Shown: positions 45,558 to 55,210 of the stretch, in pieces | Layout of the letters: every line of letters begins with the position of its first letter | Position numbering within the stretch: the stretch's first letter is position 1 | From: Enterobacter cloacae complex sp. R_G8 | GTDB lineage: Bacteria > Pseudomonadota > Gammaproteobacteria > Enterobacterales > Enterobacteriaceae | Direction of reading: 5' to 3' | Assembly (NCBI RefSeq): GCF_024599795.1 | Contig: NZ_CP102246.1 | Location: 496,001 to 560,000 of the forward strand | DNA: 64,000 bases | The notes under the pieces: generated by a model | Seen by the model: only the letters and a program-made list of their open reading frames with translations | The model's database searches: none | What the model was told of the DNA's origin: nothing | Program-made: the position numbers and the translations under genes

Positions 45558-46445
45558 ATGTCATCATCCCGTCCGGTGTTCCGTTCCCGCTGGCTGCCGT
45601 ACCTGCTGGTCGCGCCTCAGCTGGTCATCACCGTTATCTTCTTTATCTGGCCTGCGGGCGAAGCGCTGTGGTATTCGGTACAAAGCGTTGATCCCTTCGG
45701 GCTCTCCAGCCAGTTTGTCGGGCTGGACAACTTTACCGCGCTGTTCCACGACAGCTACTACCTGGCCTCCTTCTGGACGACGATGAAGTTCAGCGCACTG
45801 GTCACCGTGAGCGGCCTTGTCGCCTCGCTGTTCTTCGCCGCGCTGGTGGATTACGTGGTGCGCGGCAGCCGTCTGTATCAGACCCTGATGCTGCTGCCCT
45901 ACGCCGTGGCGCCAGCGGTCGCCGCCGTGCTGTGGATCTTCCTGTTTAACCCCGGTCGCGGGTTGATTACCCATTTCCTGGCCGAACTGGGCTACGACTG
46001 GAACCACGCCCAGAACAGCGGCCAGGCGATGTTCCTGGTGGTGTTCGCCTCGGTGTGGAAGCAGATCAGCTACAACTTCCTGTTCTTCTTTGCCGCGCTG
46101 CAGTCCATTCCGCGTTCGCTGGTGGAAGCCGCCGCGATTGATGGCGCAGGCCCGATCCGCCGCTTCTTCAGGCTGTCGCTGCCGCTGATTGCCCCGGTGA
46201 GTTTCTTCCTGCTGGTGGTGAACCTGGTGTATGCCTTTTTCGACACCTTCCCGGTCATCGACGCGGCCACCGCCGGTGGCCCGGTGCAGGCCACGACGAC
46301 GCTGATTTATAAAATCTACCGCGAAGGGTTTGCCGGTCTGGATCTCTCGGCTTCCGCCGCGCAGTCCGTTGTGCTGATGTTCCTCGTCATCATCCTCACG
46401 GTGGTGCAGTTCCGCTATGTTGAAAGTAAGGTGCGCTACCAATGA
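45558..46445 (+). CDS. ugpA: UgpA, glycerol-3-phosphate ABC permease
   Basis: 295 residues, six helices, MalF-type. The EAA loop [20 protein letters not shown] (about residues 190-210) contacts UgpC. The ribosome site is weak (CTAACCT), and the repeat pair lies just before it. Overlaps ugpE by 4 bp. Confidence 0.96.
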   Translation: MSSSRPVFRSRWLPYLLVAPQLVITVIFFIWPAGEALWYSVQSVDPFGLSSQFVGLDNFTALFHDSYYLASFWTTMKFSALVTVSGLVASLFFAALVDYVVRGSRLYQTLMLLPYAVAPAVAAVLWIFLFNPGRGLITHFLAELGYDWNHAQNSGQAMFLVVFASVWKQISYNFLFFFAALQSIPRSLVEAAAIDGAGPIRRFFRLSLPLIAPVSFFLLVVNLVYAFFDTFPVIDAATAGGPVQATTTLIYKIYREGFAGLDLSASAAQSVVLMFLVIILTVVQFRYVESKVRYQ

Positions 46446-47287
46446 TTGAGAACCGTCGCGGGCTGACGATTTTCAGCCATACCATGCTGATTCTGGGGAT
46501 TATCGTCATCCTCTTTCCGCTGTACGTGGCCTTTGTCGCCGCCACGCTGGACACCAAAGCGGTGTTTGATACGCCGATGACGTTGATCCCAGGCACGCAT
46601 CTTTTCGAGAACATGAAAACCATCTGGACCCAGGGCGTGGGGGCCAACAGCGCGCCGTTCTGGCTGATGATGCTCAACAGCTTCATCATGGCGTTCGGCA
46701 TTACGGTAGGCAAAATCACGGTGTCGATGCTCTCGGCGTTTGCCATCGTCTGGTTCCGCTTTCCGCTGCGCAACCTCTTCTTCTGGATGATTTTCATCAC
46801 CCTGATGCTGCCGGTGGAGGTGCGTATCTTCCCGACGGTGGAAGTGATCGCCAACCTGAAGATGCTCGACAGCTACGCGGGATTAACCCTGCCGCTGATG
46901 GCGTCTGCGACCGCCACCTTCCTGTTCCGCCAGTTCTTTATGACGCTGCCGGACGAGCTGATTGAAGCCGCGCGCATTGACGGTGCCTCACCGATGCGCT
47001 TTTTCCGCGACATCGTGCTGCCGCTGTCGAAAACCAACCTCGCGGCACTGTTTGTGATCACCTTTATCTACGGCTGGAACCAGTACCTGTGGCCGCTGCT
47101 GATTATTCAGGACGTCAACCTCGGCACCGCCGTGGCGGGCATCAAGGGCATGATCGCCACCGGCGAAGGCACCACCCTCTGGAACCAGGTGATGGCGGCG
47201 ATGCTGCTCACCCTTATCCCCCCCGTAGTCATTGTTTTAGCCATGCAGCGTGCCTTTGTCCGCGGCCTGGTCGATAGCGAGAAATAA
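46442..47287 (+). CDS. ugpE: UgpE, glycerol-3-phosphate ABC permease
   Basis: 281 residues, MalG-type with six helices. EAA loop [20 protein letters not shown]. Forms the channel with UgpA. The ugpC ATG follows the stop by 1 bp. Confidence 0.96.
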   Translation: MIENRRGLTIFSHTMLILGIIVILFPLYVAFVAATLDTKAVFDTPMTLIPGTHLFENMKTIWTQGVGANSAPFWLMMLNSFIMAFGITVGKITVSMLSAFAIVWFRFPLRNLFFWMIFITLMLPVEVRIFPTVEVIANLKMLDSYAGLTLPLMASATATFLFRQFFMTLPDELIEAARIDGASPMRFFRDIVLPLSKTNLAALFVITFIYGWNQYLWPLLIIQDVNLGTAVAGIKGMIATGEGTTLWNQVMAAMLLTLIPPVVIVLAMQRAFVRGLVDSEK

Positions 47288-47288
47288 A

Positions 47289-48359
47289 ATGGCAGGTTTA
47301 AAACTACAGGCAGTGACCAAAAGCTGGGATGGCAAAACCCAGGTGATTCAGCCGCTCACCCTCGACGTGGCGGACGGGGAGTTCATCGTCATGGTCGGCC
47401 CGTCCGGCTGCGGCAAATCCACGCTGCTGCGCATGGTGGCCGGGCTTGAGCGCGTCACCTCCGGCGATATCTGGATTGACCGCCAGCGCGTGACCGAGAT
47501 GGAGCCCAAAGACCGCGGCATCGCGATGGTGTTCCAGAACTACGCCCTCTATCCGCACATGAGCGTGGAAGAGAACATGGCCTGGGGGCTGAAAATCCGC
47601 GGCATGGGCAAAGGCCATATCGACGAGCGGGTGAAAGAGGCGGCGCGCATTCTGGAGCTGGATGGCCTGCTTAAGCGTCGTCCGCGTGAGCTCTCCGGCG
47701 GCCAGCGCCAGCGCGTGGCGATGGGGCGTGCCATCGTGCGCGATCCGGCGGTGTTCCTGTTCGATGAACCGCTCTCTAACCTCGACGCCAAGCTGCGCGT
47801 GCAGATGCGTCTGGAGCTGCAGCAACTGCATCGCCGTCTGAAAACCACCTCCCTGTACGTGACCCACGATCAGGTCGAAGCCATGACCCTCGCCCAGCGG
47901 GTGATGGTGATGAACAAAGGCATCGCCGAGCAGATTGGCACGCCGGTGGAAGTCTATGAGAAACCGGCCACCCGCTTTGTGGCGAGTTTTATCGGTAGCC
48001 CGGCAATGAACCTGCTGGAAGGGCGGATCAGCAGCGCGGGCACCCACTTTGAGCTGGAAAGCGGGATGGCATTACCCATCAACTGGTACTATCGTGGCTA
48101 CGCCGGGCGTAAGATGACGCTCGGTATCCGCCCGGAGCATATCGGTTTAACCTCTCAGGCGGACGGCGGCGTGCCGCTGGTGATGGACACGCTGGAGATG
48201 TTGGGTGCAGATAACCTGGCGCACGGACGCTGGGGCGAGCAAAAAATGGTGGTGCGTCTGCCGCATCAGGAACGCCCGAAAGCAGGCAGCACGCTGTGGC
48301 TGCATCTGCCGGAAAATCACCTGCACTTATTTGACGGTGAAACAGGACAACGAGTATGA
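47289..48359 (+). CDS. ugpC: UgpC, glycerol-3-phosphate ABC ATPase
   Basis: 356 residues from the ATG at 47289; a longer frame starting inside ugpE is not used. Walker [10 protein letters not shown], signature [14 protein letters not shown], Walker [13 protein letters not shown], switch His VTHD; MalK-like C-terminal regulatory domain from about residue 235 with GIRPEHIGL. Overlaps ugpQ by 4 bp. Confidence 0.97.
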   Translation: MAGLKLQAVTKSWDGKTQVIQPLTLDVADGEFIVMVGPSGCGKSTLLRMVAGLERVTSGDIWIDRQRVTEMEPKDRGIAMVFQNYALYPHMSVEENMAWGLKIRGMGKGHIDERVKEAARILELDGLLKRRPRELSGGQRQRVAMGRAIVRDPAVFLFDEPLSNLDAKLRVQMRLELQQLHRRLKTTSLYVTHDQVEAMTLAQRVMVMNKGIAEQIGTPVEVYEKPATRFVASFIGSPAMNLLEGRISSAGTHFELESGMALPINWYYRGYAGRKMTLGIRPEHIGLTSQADGGVPLVMDTLEMLGADNLAHGRWGEQKMVVRLPHQERPKAGSTLWLHLPENHLHLFDGETGQRV

Positions 48360-49102
48360 GCAACTGGCCTTATCCCCACATCGTCGCCCACCGTGGCGGC
48401 GGTAAACTGGCGCCGGAAAATACCCTGGCGGCAATTGATGTTGGCGCACGCTACGGCCACACGATGATTGAGTTCGACGCCAAGCTGTCGAAAGACGGCG
48501 AAATTTTCCTGCTGCATGATGACAACCTCGAACGCACCAGCAACGGCTGGGGCGTGGCGGGGGAACTGCCGTGGCGCGATCTGCTGAAGGTGGATGCCGG
48601 AAGCTGGTTCAGCGGCGAGTACAAAGGCGAACCGCTGCCGCTGCTGGCGGAAGTGGCCGACCGTTGTCGTCAACACGGGATGATGGCCAACATCGAAATC
48701 AAACCGACGACCGGTACCGGGCCGCTCACGGGCAACGTGATTGCGCTGGCCGCGCGCGAGCTATGGGAAGGCATGACGCCACCGCTGCTGTCGTCATTTG
48801 ACATTGATGCCCTTGAAGCGGCACAGGCTGCGGTGCCGGAGCTGCCGCGCGGGCTGCTGCTGGACGAGTGGCGCGAGGACTGGCGTGAGCTGACCACCCG
48901 CTTAGCGTGTGTCTCTATTCATCTCAATCATACGCTGCTGGATGAGGCGCGGGTGAAGATGCTGAAAGCGGCGGGGCTGCATATTCTGGTGTATACCGTC
49001 AACAAACCCCAGCGTGCGGCTGAGCTGCTGCGCTGGGGGGTGGACAGCATCTGTACCGATGCGATTGACCTGATCGGCCCGGACTTTAGTTCTGCGGATT
49101 AA
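48356..49102 (+). CDS. ugpQ: UgpQ, cytoplasmic glycerophosphodiester phosphodiesterase
   Basis: 248 residues, GDPD family. Catalytic and metal residues: His in [14 protein letters not shown], the Glu/Asp of IEFDAKLS, and His in [13 protein letters not shown]. No signal peptide, so it acts on diesters imported by UgpBAEC and releases glycerol-3-phosphate. Last ugp gene; its final 17 bp overlap the end of yhhA on the other strand. Confidence 0.96.
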   Translation: MSNWPYPHIVAHRGGGKLAPENTLAAIDVGARYGHTMIEFDAKLSKDGEIFLLHDDNLERTSNGWGVAGELPWRDLLKVDAGSWFSGEYKGEPLPLLAEVADRCRQHGMMANIEIKPTTGTGPLTGNVIALAARELWEGMTPPLLSSFDIDALEAAQAAVPELPRGLLLDEWREDWRELTTRLACVSIHLNHTLLDEARVKMLKAAGLHILVYTVNKPQRAAELLRWGVDSICTDAIDLIGPDFSSAD

Positions 49103-49463
49103 GCATACTGCCATTCGACTGCGACGGCAGCATATGCTGCTGTCCGCTGCCTGAAGAACTCATCCCCCCTAACATCCCGCCGTTTTTATTCGGCAGCGGC
49201 TGCTCGCGCATTTGCCCCTGCTGCACGCGCTGGGTGTTAGTGTTCATCTGATTTTGCAGGCTCTGCTGCTGCATTCGGGTCTGCGTGTTCAACTGCTGAT
49301 TCAGCATCCCTTTTTGCTGTTGCTGCTGGCTCATCATCTCTGTCTGCATACGCTGCTGGCTCGGAATGACATAGCCCGGCTGGTTAGGGTTATTCATCGT
49401 ATTGAGTGGCTGTGCAAGTGCGGCAAACGGGAGCAACGCCGTCAGAATAAGTAAGCGTTTCAT
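49086..49463 (-). CDS. yhhA: YhhA, exported Gln/Met-rich small protein (DUF2756)
   Basis: 125 residues from the second ATG (49463): AAGGAG is 6 bases upstream of it and directly abuts the first ATG (49469). Signal peptide [17 protein letters not shown], then a mature part rich in Gln, Met and Asn ([29 protein letters not shown]). Low complexity, no known activity. Orthologous to E. coli YhhA by position and composition, but shorter. Confidence 0.88.
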   Translation of the reverse strand: MKRLLILTALLPFAALAQPLNTMNNPNQPGYVIPSQQRMQTEMMSQQQQQKGMLNQQLNTQTRMQQQSLQNQMNTNTQRVQQGQMREQPLPNKNGGMLGGMSSSGSGQQHMLPSQSNGSMLNPQN

Positions 49464-49585
49464 TGTCATCTCCTTCTGTGAGGTTTCTCTTAAGTTTACC
49501 CTGAATTCACCATGACGATGATTTTTTAGGAGTTGTGAACCAGGCTTAAGCGGGGAATATGGCTCCCTTCACCTGGAGAACAATA

Positions 49586-51331
49586 ATGATGAAACCAACC
49601 CTTTTGCGCTGGGTCGCCATCGCTGCGCTGATGGCAGGCGGTACATTTAGCGTGGCGGCTAACCCGCCAGCGGCACCTCCGGTCTCTTATGGCGTGGAGG
49701 AAGATGTGTTTCATCCCGTGCGGGCAACCCACGGGATGGTGGCCTCGGTGGATGCGCTGGCAACGAAAGTGGGCGTCGATATTCTCAAACAGGGCGGTAA
49801 TGCGGTGGATGCCGCGGTGGCGGTCGGCTATGCGCTGGCGGTAACACACCCGCAGGCGGGGAATCTGGGCGGTGGCGGTTTTATGATGCTGCGCACCAAA
49901 GACGGAAAGACGACGGCTATCGACTTCCGCGAAATGGCGCCTGCTCAGGCCTCCCGCGATATGTTCCTTGACGATCAGGGCAACCCGGACAGTAAAAAAT
50001 CGCTGACCTCGCACCTTGCGTCCGGCACGCCGGGCACCGTTGCGGGCTTCTCGCTGGCGCTGGAAAAATACGGCACGATGCCGCTGAACAAAGTGGTCCA
50101 GCCTGCCATTAAGCTGGCGCGCGACGGCTTTGTGGTGAATGACGCCCTGGCCGATGACCTTAAAACCTACGGCAGTGAAGTCATTCCGAACCATGAAAAC
50201 AGCAAGGCGATCTTCTGGAAAGACGGAGAGCCGCTGAAGAAGGGCGATAAGCTGGTGCAGAAGAACCTTGCCAAAAGCCTGGAGCTGATTGCGGAGCATG
50301 GCCCGGACGCCTTCTACAAAGGGGCGATTGCCGACCAGATTGCCGAAGAGATGCAAAAAAACGGCGGGCTGATCACCAAAGCGGATCTGGCGGAGTATAA
50401 GGCGGTGGAGCGCGAGCCGATTAGCGGAACCTACCGCGGCTATGAGGTCTTCTCCATGCCGCCGCCGTCCTCCGGCGGGATCCACATCGTGCAGATCCTC
50501 AACATTCTGGAAAACTTCGATATGCACAAGTTCGGCTTCGGCAGTGCCGATGCCATGCAGGTGATGGCCGAGGCGGAAAAACGCGCCTATGCCGACCGCT
50601 CGGAATACCTTGGCGACCCGGACTTTGTGAAGGTGCCGTGGCAGGCGCTGACCAACAAAGCGTATGCCAAATCCATTGCCGATCAGATCGACATCAATAA
50701 GGCTAAGCCGTCGAGCGAGATCCGCCCTGGCAAGCTGGCACCGTATGAAAGTAACCAGACCACCCACTTCTCGGTGGTGGATAAAGACGGTAACGCGGTG
50801 GCGGTGACCTATACGCTCAATACCACCTTTGGAACCGGGATTGTGGCGGGCAACAGCGGCATTCTGCTGAACAACGAGATGGATGACTTCTCTGCCAAAC
50901 CGGGTGTGCCGAACGTCTACGGGCTGGTCGGTGGCGATGCCAACGCGGTGGGGCCGAAGAAACGTCCGCTGTCGTCGATGTCACCGACCATTATGGTGAA
51001 AGATGGTAAAACCTGGCTGGTGACCGGTAGCCCGGGCGGCAGCCGGATTATCACCACCGTGCTGCAGATGGTGGTAAACAGTATCGACTTTGGGATGAAC
51101 GTCGCCGAAGCGACCAACGCCCCGCGTTTCCACCACCAGTGGCTGCCGGATGAGTTGCGCGTCGAAAAGGGCTTTAGCCCGGATACGATCAAACTGCTGG
51201 AGCAGCGCGGACAGAAGGTGGCGGTGAAAGAGGCGATGGGCAGCACCCAGAGCATTATGGTGGGGCCGGACGGGGCGCTGTTTGGCGCATCAGACCCGCG
51301 GTCGGTGGATGATTTAACGGCGGGGTATTAA
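49586..51331 (+). CDS. ggt: Ggt, periplasmic gamma-glutamyltranspeptidase
   Basis: 581 residues from the ATG at 49586, six bases after GGAGA; one residue longer than E. coli. Signal peptide to about residue 25 (FSVAA). The precursor is cut before Thr392 (first Thr of TTHFSVVDKDG), which becomes the nucleophile of the small subunit; GSPGGSRIITT and PLSSMSPT line the site. It hydrolyses or transfers the gamma-glutamyl group of glutathione. Confidence 0.97.
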   Translation: MMKPTLLRWVAIAALMAGGTFSVAANPPAAPPVSYGVEEDVFHPVRATHGMVASVDALATKVGVDILKQGGNAVDAAVAVGYALAVTHPQAGNLGGGGFMMLRTKDGKTTAIDFREMAPAQASRDMFLDDQGNPDSKKSLTSHLASGTPGTVAGFSLALEKYGTMPLNKVVQPAIKLARDGFVVNDALADDLKTYGSEVIPNHENSKAIFWKDGEPLKKGDKLVQKNLAKSLELIAEHGPDAFYKGAIADQIAEEMQKNGGLITKADLAEYKAVEREPISGTYRGYEVFSMPPPSSGGIHIVQILNILENFDMHKFGFGSADAMQVMAEAEKRAYADRSEYLGDPDFVKVPWQALTNKAYAKSIADQIDINKAKPSSEIRPGKLAPYESNQTTHFSVVDKDGNAVAVTYTLNTTFGTGIVAGNSGILLNNEMDDFSAKPGVPNVYGLVGGDANAVGPKKRPLSSMSPTIMVKDGKTWLVTGSPGGSRIITTVLQMVVNSIDFGMNVAEATNAPRFHHQWLPDELRVEKGFSPDTIKLLEQRGQKVAVKEAMGSTQSIMVGPDGALFGASDPRSVDDLTAGY

Positions 51332-51345
51332 TCTGTTGTGTAATT

Positions 51346-51378
51346 CCCTCTCCCGGTGGGAGAGGGTTAGGGTGAGGG
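51346..51378. repeat. CCCTCTCCC palindrome between ggt and yhhY
   Basis: CCCTCTCCC-N3-GGGAGAGGG (51346-51366) followed by TTAGGGTGAGGG. One unit with one flank, in the 54-bp gap between two convergent genes. Confidence 0.86.
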
Positions 51379-51385
51379 CAACAAA

Positions 51386-51874
51386 CTACTTCATTCGCGC
51401 CATATAATACGCATCCACATACTCGCCGTTGCGCAGGGCATAACGCTTGCCTGTGCCTTCAATCTCAAATCCGTGTTTTTTGTACACCGCAATCGCCGGC
51501 TCGTTATCGACAAACACCGTCAGCTCAATGCGGTCAACGCGCAGCCAGTTATCGCACATATCAATCATGGTGCGCATCAGTGCGCTGGCAACGCCCCGGT
51601 TTTGCCACTGCGCGCCTACACAAATCCCAAAATCAGCCACATGGCTGCGGCGTGGGCGTTGCGCGACAGCGATGCACAGATGCCCGGTGACATTACCGTC
51701 TATACAGGCGACCAGTTGCTTAATGCCGGGCTGGTCGGTGAGTCGTTCTTGCCACATTTGCTCAGACGGATGAGGAACCTGTAGTGTGTTGTGGTACACC
51801 TCCGGTTGGGCGTGGATCTGACGAATGGCGTCATAATCTTTCGGTTCCGCATGGCGTATCACTATCTCACTCAT
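51386..51874 (-). CDS. yhhY: YhhY, GNAT-family amino acid N-acetyltransferase
   Basis: 162 residues, same as E. coli YhhY. The acetyl-CoA motif is QNRGVASALMRTMID; YKKHGFEIEGTGKRYALR is the C-terminal GNAT part. Reported to acetylate some amino acids in E. coli. Divergent from ryhB and convergent with ggt. Confidence 0.94.
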   Translation of the reverse strand: MSEIVIRHAEPKDYDAIRQIHAQPEVYHNTLQVPHPSEQMWQERLTDQPGIKQLVACIDGNVTGHLCIAVAQRPRRSHVADFGICVGAQWQNRGVASALMRTMIDMCDNWLRVDRIELTVFVDNEPAIAVYKKHGFEIEGTGKRYALRNGEYVDAYYMARMK

Positions 51875-51958
51875 TCCTTGTTCCTCAGTCAGTTAAACAT
51901 CCCTTCCAACATCAGTGACTTTGAAATTTGAGTCAACCGCTATTTTTTGCAAAAAGTA

Positions 51959-51990
51959 TTGGACAAGTGCGAATGAGAATGATTATTATT
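51959..51990 (+). promoter_or_regulatory. ryhB promoter and Fur box
   Basis: TTGGAC (-35, 51959-51964) precedes an AT-rich -10 within ATTATTATT (51982-51990). The stretch AATGAGAATGATTATTATT (51972-51990) matches the Fur box GATAATGATAATCATTATC well and covers the promoter, so Fe-Fur should repress. Confidence 0.88.
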
Positions 51991-51995
51991 GCTCT

Positions 51996-52090
51996 GCATT
52001 CAGGAAGACCACTACGGGAACCTGAAAGCACGACATTGCTCACATTGCTTCCAGTATTACTTTAGCCAGCTTTTAGCTGGCTTTTTTTTT
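51996..52090 (+). ncRNA. ryhB: RyhB, iron-stress small regulatory RNA
   Basis: The central seed region GAAAGCACGACATTGCTCAC and the following CATTGCTTCCAGTATTACTT equal E. coli RyhB. The 5' hairpin CAGGAAGACC...GGGAACCTG is kept but its loop differs. The 3' hairpin AGCCAGC-TTTTA-GCTGGCT and nine T residues form the terminator and Hfq tail. RyhB base-pairs with mRNAs for iron-using proteins when iron is scarce. Position between yhhY and yhhX is as in E. coli. The 5' end is estimated from the promoter. Confidence 0.95.
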
Positions 52091-52130
52091 GTTATGGTAA
52101 GACCCGGTAACCTTCCAAAAGGGCTGAGCC

Positions 52131-53168
52131 ATGACACTACATTGCGCATTTATTGGATTTGGTAAAAGTACGACCCGCTATCACCTTCCGTATGTTCTCA
52201 ACCGTAAAGACAGCTGGCATGTGGCGCATATCTACCGTCGCCGCGCGAAGCCAGAAGAGCAGTCCCCGCAGTATTCCCACATCCATTTCACCAGCGATCT
52301 GGATGAGGTGCTTAACGACCCGCAGGTTAAACTGGTCATCGTCTGTACCCATGCCGACAGCCATTTTGACTATGCGAAACGCGCGCTCGACGCGGGTAAA
52401 AACGTGCTGGTCGAAAAACCCTTCACCCCGACCATTGCCGAAGCGAAAACCCTGTTCGCGCTGGCGAAGAGCAAAGGGCTGACCGTCACGCCGTATCAGA
52501 ACCGCCGCTTTGACAGCTGTTTCCTGACGGCGAAAAAGGCGATAGAAAGCGGCAAGCTCGGCGACATCGTGGAAATGGAAAGCCACTTCGACTACTACCG
52601 CCCGGTGGCGGAGACCAAACCCGGCCTGCCGCAGGATGGCTCTTTTTATGGCCTGGGCGTGCACACCATGGATCAGATCATTTCCCTGTTTGGCCGCCCG
52701 GACCACGTGGCGTATGACATCCGTAGCCTGCGTAACAAAGCCAACCCGGACGATACTTTTGAAGCGCAGCTGTTCTACGGCGACCTGAAAGCCATCGTCA
52801 AAACCAGCCATCTGGTGAAAATCGACTACCCGAAATTTATCGTTCACGGCACGAAAGGTTCGTTTATCAAGTACGGTATCGATCAGCAGGAGACCAGCCT
52901 GAAGGCCAATATCATGCCGGGTGAGCCGGGCTTTGCGGCGGATGATTCGGTTGGCGTACTGGAGTATGTGAACGCAGAAGGTGTGACGGTCAGAGAAGAG
53001 CTTACGCCAGAAACCGGCGACTATGGCCGCGTCTACGACGCGCTGTATGCAACCCTTACCCGCGGTGCGGCGAATTACGTCAAGGAATCTGACGTTCTGA
53101 CTAACCTCGAAATCCTTGAACGGGCCTTCGAACAGGCTTCTCCTGCCACGGTAACCCTTGCGAAATAA
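52131..53168 (+). CDS. yhhX: YhhX, Gfo/Idh/MocA-family oxidoreductase
   Basis: 345 residues. N-terminal Rossmann fold (CAFIGFGKSTTRYHLP), the VEKPFTPT motif whose Lys is catalytic in the family, and a C-terminal alpha/beta domain (LGVHTMDQIISLFG). Substrate unknown. It starts 40 bp after ryhB on the same strand, so read-through from the Fur promoter could give it iron control. Confidence 0.94.
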   Translation: MTLHCAFIGFGKSTTRYHLPYVLNRKDSWHVAHIYRRRAKPEEQSPQYSHIHFTSDLDEVLNDPQVKLVIVCTHADSHFDYAKRALDAGKNVLVEKPFTPTIAEAKTLFALAKSKGLTVTPYQNRRFDSCFLTAKKAIESGKLGDIVEMESHFDYYRPVAETKPGLPQDGSFYGLGVHTMDQIISLFGRPDHVAYDIRSLRNKANPDDTFEAQLFYGDLKAIVKTSHLVKIDYPKFIVHGTKGSFIKYGIDQQETSLKANIMPGEPGFAADDSVGVLEYVNAEGVTVREELTPETGDYGRVYDALYATLTRGAANYVKESDVLTNLEILERAFEQASPATVTLAK

Positions 53169-53178
53169 GCAAAAAAGG

Positions 53179-53219
53179 CTCCTCTGTACTTGTTCATAAT
53201 TTTTGAACAGAGGAGTCAA
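53179..53219 (+). terminator. Hairpin after yhhX
   Basis: CTCCTCTGT (53179-53187) and ACAGAGGAG (53207-53215) form a perfect 9-bp stem 10 bp past yhhX, followed by TCAATTTT. Likely a terminator of moderate strength. Confidence 0.6.
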
Positions 53220-53291
53220 TTTTCACCCTCTATGATCCCAGGCGGTTTGCGTCCACACTTACTCCATCGAAACGAACTGAGGGTGAAAACA

Positions 53292-53987
53292 ATGATCTAC
53301 TTACGCAAAGCAAACGAACGTGGTCACGCGAATCATGGCTGGCTGGACTCATGGCATTCATTCTCGTTTGCCGACTACTACGACCCAAATTTCATGGGCT
53401 TCTCCGCACTGCGCGTGATTAACGATGACGTGATTGATGCAGGCCAGGGCTTCGGTACCCACCCGCATAAAGACATGGAAATCCTGACCTATGTGCTGGA
53501 AGGGGCGGTTGAGCACCAGGACAGCATGGGCAATAAAGAGCAGGTTCCGGCGGGCGAGTTCCAGATCATGAGCGCGGGTACCGGTGTACGTCACTCCGAG
53601 TACAACCCGAGCAAAACGGAAAAACTGCACCTGTATCAAATCTGGATCATTCCAGAAGAGACCGGCATCACGCCGCGCTACGAACAGCGCCGCTTTGACG
53701 CCAAACAGGGCAAACAGCTGGTGCTCTCCCCGGATGCGCGTGAAGGTTCGCTGAAAGTGCATCAGGATATGGAGCTGTACCGCTGGGCACTGGCGAAAGA
53801 CGAACAGTCTGTGCACCAGATTGCCGCAAACCGCCGCGTCTGGATCCAGGTGGTGAAAGGTGACGTGTCCATCAACGGCACCAAAGCGACAACGGCGGAT
53901 GGTCTGGCCATCTGGGATGAGCAAGCGCTCTCCGTGCATGCCGACAGCGAAAGTGAAATTCTGCTGTTTGATCTGCCACCGGTGTAA
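53292..53987 (+). CDS. yhhW: YhhW, pirin-like quercetin 2,3-dioxygenase
   Basis: 231 residues from the ATG at 53292 behind GAGGG; the open frame begins earlier but crosses the hairpin. Bicupin; metal ligands His in GTHPHKDME and His/Glu-type positions in the TGVRHSEYN segment. E. coli YhhW shows quercetinase activity in vitro; its real substrate is not known. Ends in a strong hairpin. Confidence 0.95.
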   Translation: MIYLRKANERGHANHGWLDSWHSFSFADYYDPNFMGFSALRVINDDVIDAGQGFGTHPHKDMEILTYVLEGAVEHQDSMGNKEQVPAGEFQIMSAGTGVRHSEYNPSKTEKLHLYQIWIIPEETGITPRYEQRRFDAKQGKQLVLSPDAREGSLKVHQDMELYRWALAKDEQSVHQIAANRRVWIQVVKGDVSINGTKATTADGLAIWDEQALSVHADSESEILLFDLPPV

Positions 53988-54003
53988 TAAATCATAAATA
54001 AAT

Positions 54004-54040
54004 GCCCATCCTTCCCTTTGACAGGGGAAGGATGGGCTTT
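54004..54040 (+). terminator. yhhW terminator
   Basis: GCCCATCCTTCCC and GGGAAGGATGGGC form a perfect 13-bp stem with an 8-base loop, followed by TTT. It separates yhhW from gntR. Confidence 0.85.
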
Positions 54041-54088
54041 GTCCGTGATAAACTGAGCAAATCTCTCTCTTCAAGATTTCTCAGGACG

Positions 54089-55084
54089 ATGAAAAAGAAA
54101 CGCCCCGTACTTCAGGATGTCGCCGATCGTGTTGGTGTGACCAAAATGACGGTCAGCCGTTTTTTACGTAACCCGGAACAGGTTTCCGTAGCGTTGCGTG
54201 GCAAGATTGCCGCTGCTCTCGATGAACTGGGTTATATCCCCAACCGCGCACCTGATATTCTCTCCAATGCCACCAGTCGTGCGGTGGGCGTCCTCCTGCC
54301 TTCTTTGACCAACCAGGTCTTTGCCGAAGTGCTGCGCGGTATTGAAAGCGTCACGGATGCGTTTGGTTACCAGACCATGCTGGCGCACTACGGCTACAAA
54401 CCGGAACTGGAAGAAGAACGTCTTGAATCGATGCTTTCCTGGAACATCGATGGCCTGATTTTAACTGAACGTACTCATACCCCCCGTACGCTGAAGATGA
54501 TTGAAGTGGCTGGTATTCCGGTGGTGGAACTGATGGACAGCCAGTCGCCGTGCCTTGATATTGCCGTGGGGTTTGACAACTTCGAAGCGGCGCGGCAGAT
54601 GACGGCGGCGATCATCGCGCGTGGTCATCGTCATATCGCCTACCTGGGTGCGCGTCTTGATGAACGTACTATCATCAAACAGAAGGGATACGAGCAGGCG
54701 ATGCTTGACGCAAATCTGACCCCGTACAGCGTGATGGTGGAGCAGTCCTCGTCCTATACGTCGGGTATTGAGCTGATGCGCCAGGCACGGCGCGAGTATC
54801 CACAACTGGACGGTATTTTCTGTACCAACGATGACCTTGCGGTCGGTGCAGCGTTCGAATGCCAGCGTCTGGGGCTGAAGATCCCCGATGATATGGCGAT
54901 TGCCGGTTTCCACGGCCATGACATCGGTCAGGTGATGGAGCCGCGTCTGGCGAGCGTCCTGACACCGCGTGAACGCATGGGCCGCATTGGCGCAGAACGC
55001 TTGCTGGCGCGCATTCGTGGTGAAGCAGTGACCCCGAAAATGTTAGATTTAGGTTTCACCTTGTCACCGGGTGGATCTATTTAA
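54089..55084 (+). CDS. gntR: GntR, gluconate-responsive LacI-family repressor
   Basis: 331 residues from the ATG at 54089, E. coli length; the longer frame contains the yhhW terminator and is rejected. N-terminal helix-turn-helix VLQDVADRVGVTKMTVSRFL, hinge helix region YIPNRAPDILSN, then a periplasmic-binding-type effector domain (IDGIFCTNDDLAVG-like FCTNDDLAVGAAFE). Represses gntK and gntU until gluconate binds. Confidence 0.96.
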   Translation: MKKKRPVLQDVADRVGVTKMTVSRFLRNPEQVSVALRGKIAAALDELGYIPNRAPDILSNATSRAVGVLLPSLTNQVFAEVLRGIESVTDAFGYQTMLAHYGYKPELEEERLESMLSWNIDGLILTERTHTPRTLKMIEVAGIPVVELMDSQSPCLDIAVGFDNFEAARQMTAAIIARGHRHIAYLGARLDERTIIKQKGYEQAMLDANLTPYSVMVEQSSSYTSGIELMRQARREYPQLDGIFCTNDDLAVGAAFECQRLGLKIPDDMAIAGFHGHDIGQVMEPRLASVLTPRERMGRIGAERLLARIRGEAVTPKMLDLGFTLSPGGSI

Positions 55085-55090
55085 TCCGAC

Positions 55091-55112
55091 AAATTTGAAG
55101 TAGCTCACACTT
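55091..55112 (+). promoter_or_regulatory. CRP site upstream of gntK
   Basis: TTTGA-N6-TCACA (55094-55109) matches the CRP core at nine of ten bases, between gntR and gntK. CRP activation of gntKU is known in E. coli. Confidence 0.6.
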
Positions 55113-55163
55113 ATTCACTTCGCGCACGTTTGGATATTGCTTCTCTTTTGCCCCGGCAGGACA

Positions 55164-55191
55164 ATGTTACCGATAACTGTTACCCGTAACA
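55164..55191 (+). promoter_or_regulatory. Two overlapping GntR operators
   Basis: ATGTTACCGATAACTG (55164-55179) and TGTTACCCGTAACA (55178-55191) both match the GntR operator ATGTTACCCGTAACAT. They share two bases and lie 20 bp before the gntK start. Confidence 0.88.
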
Positions 55192-55210
55192 ATTGACTGA
55201 GGGACACCCT

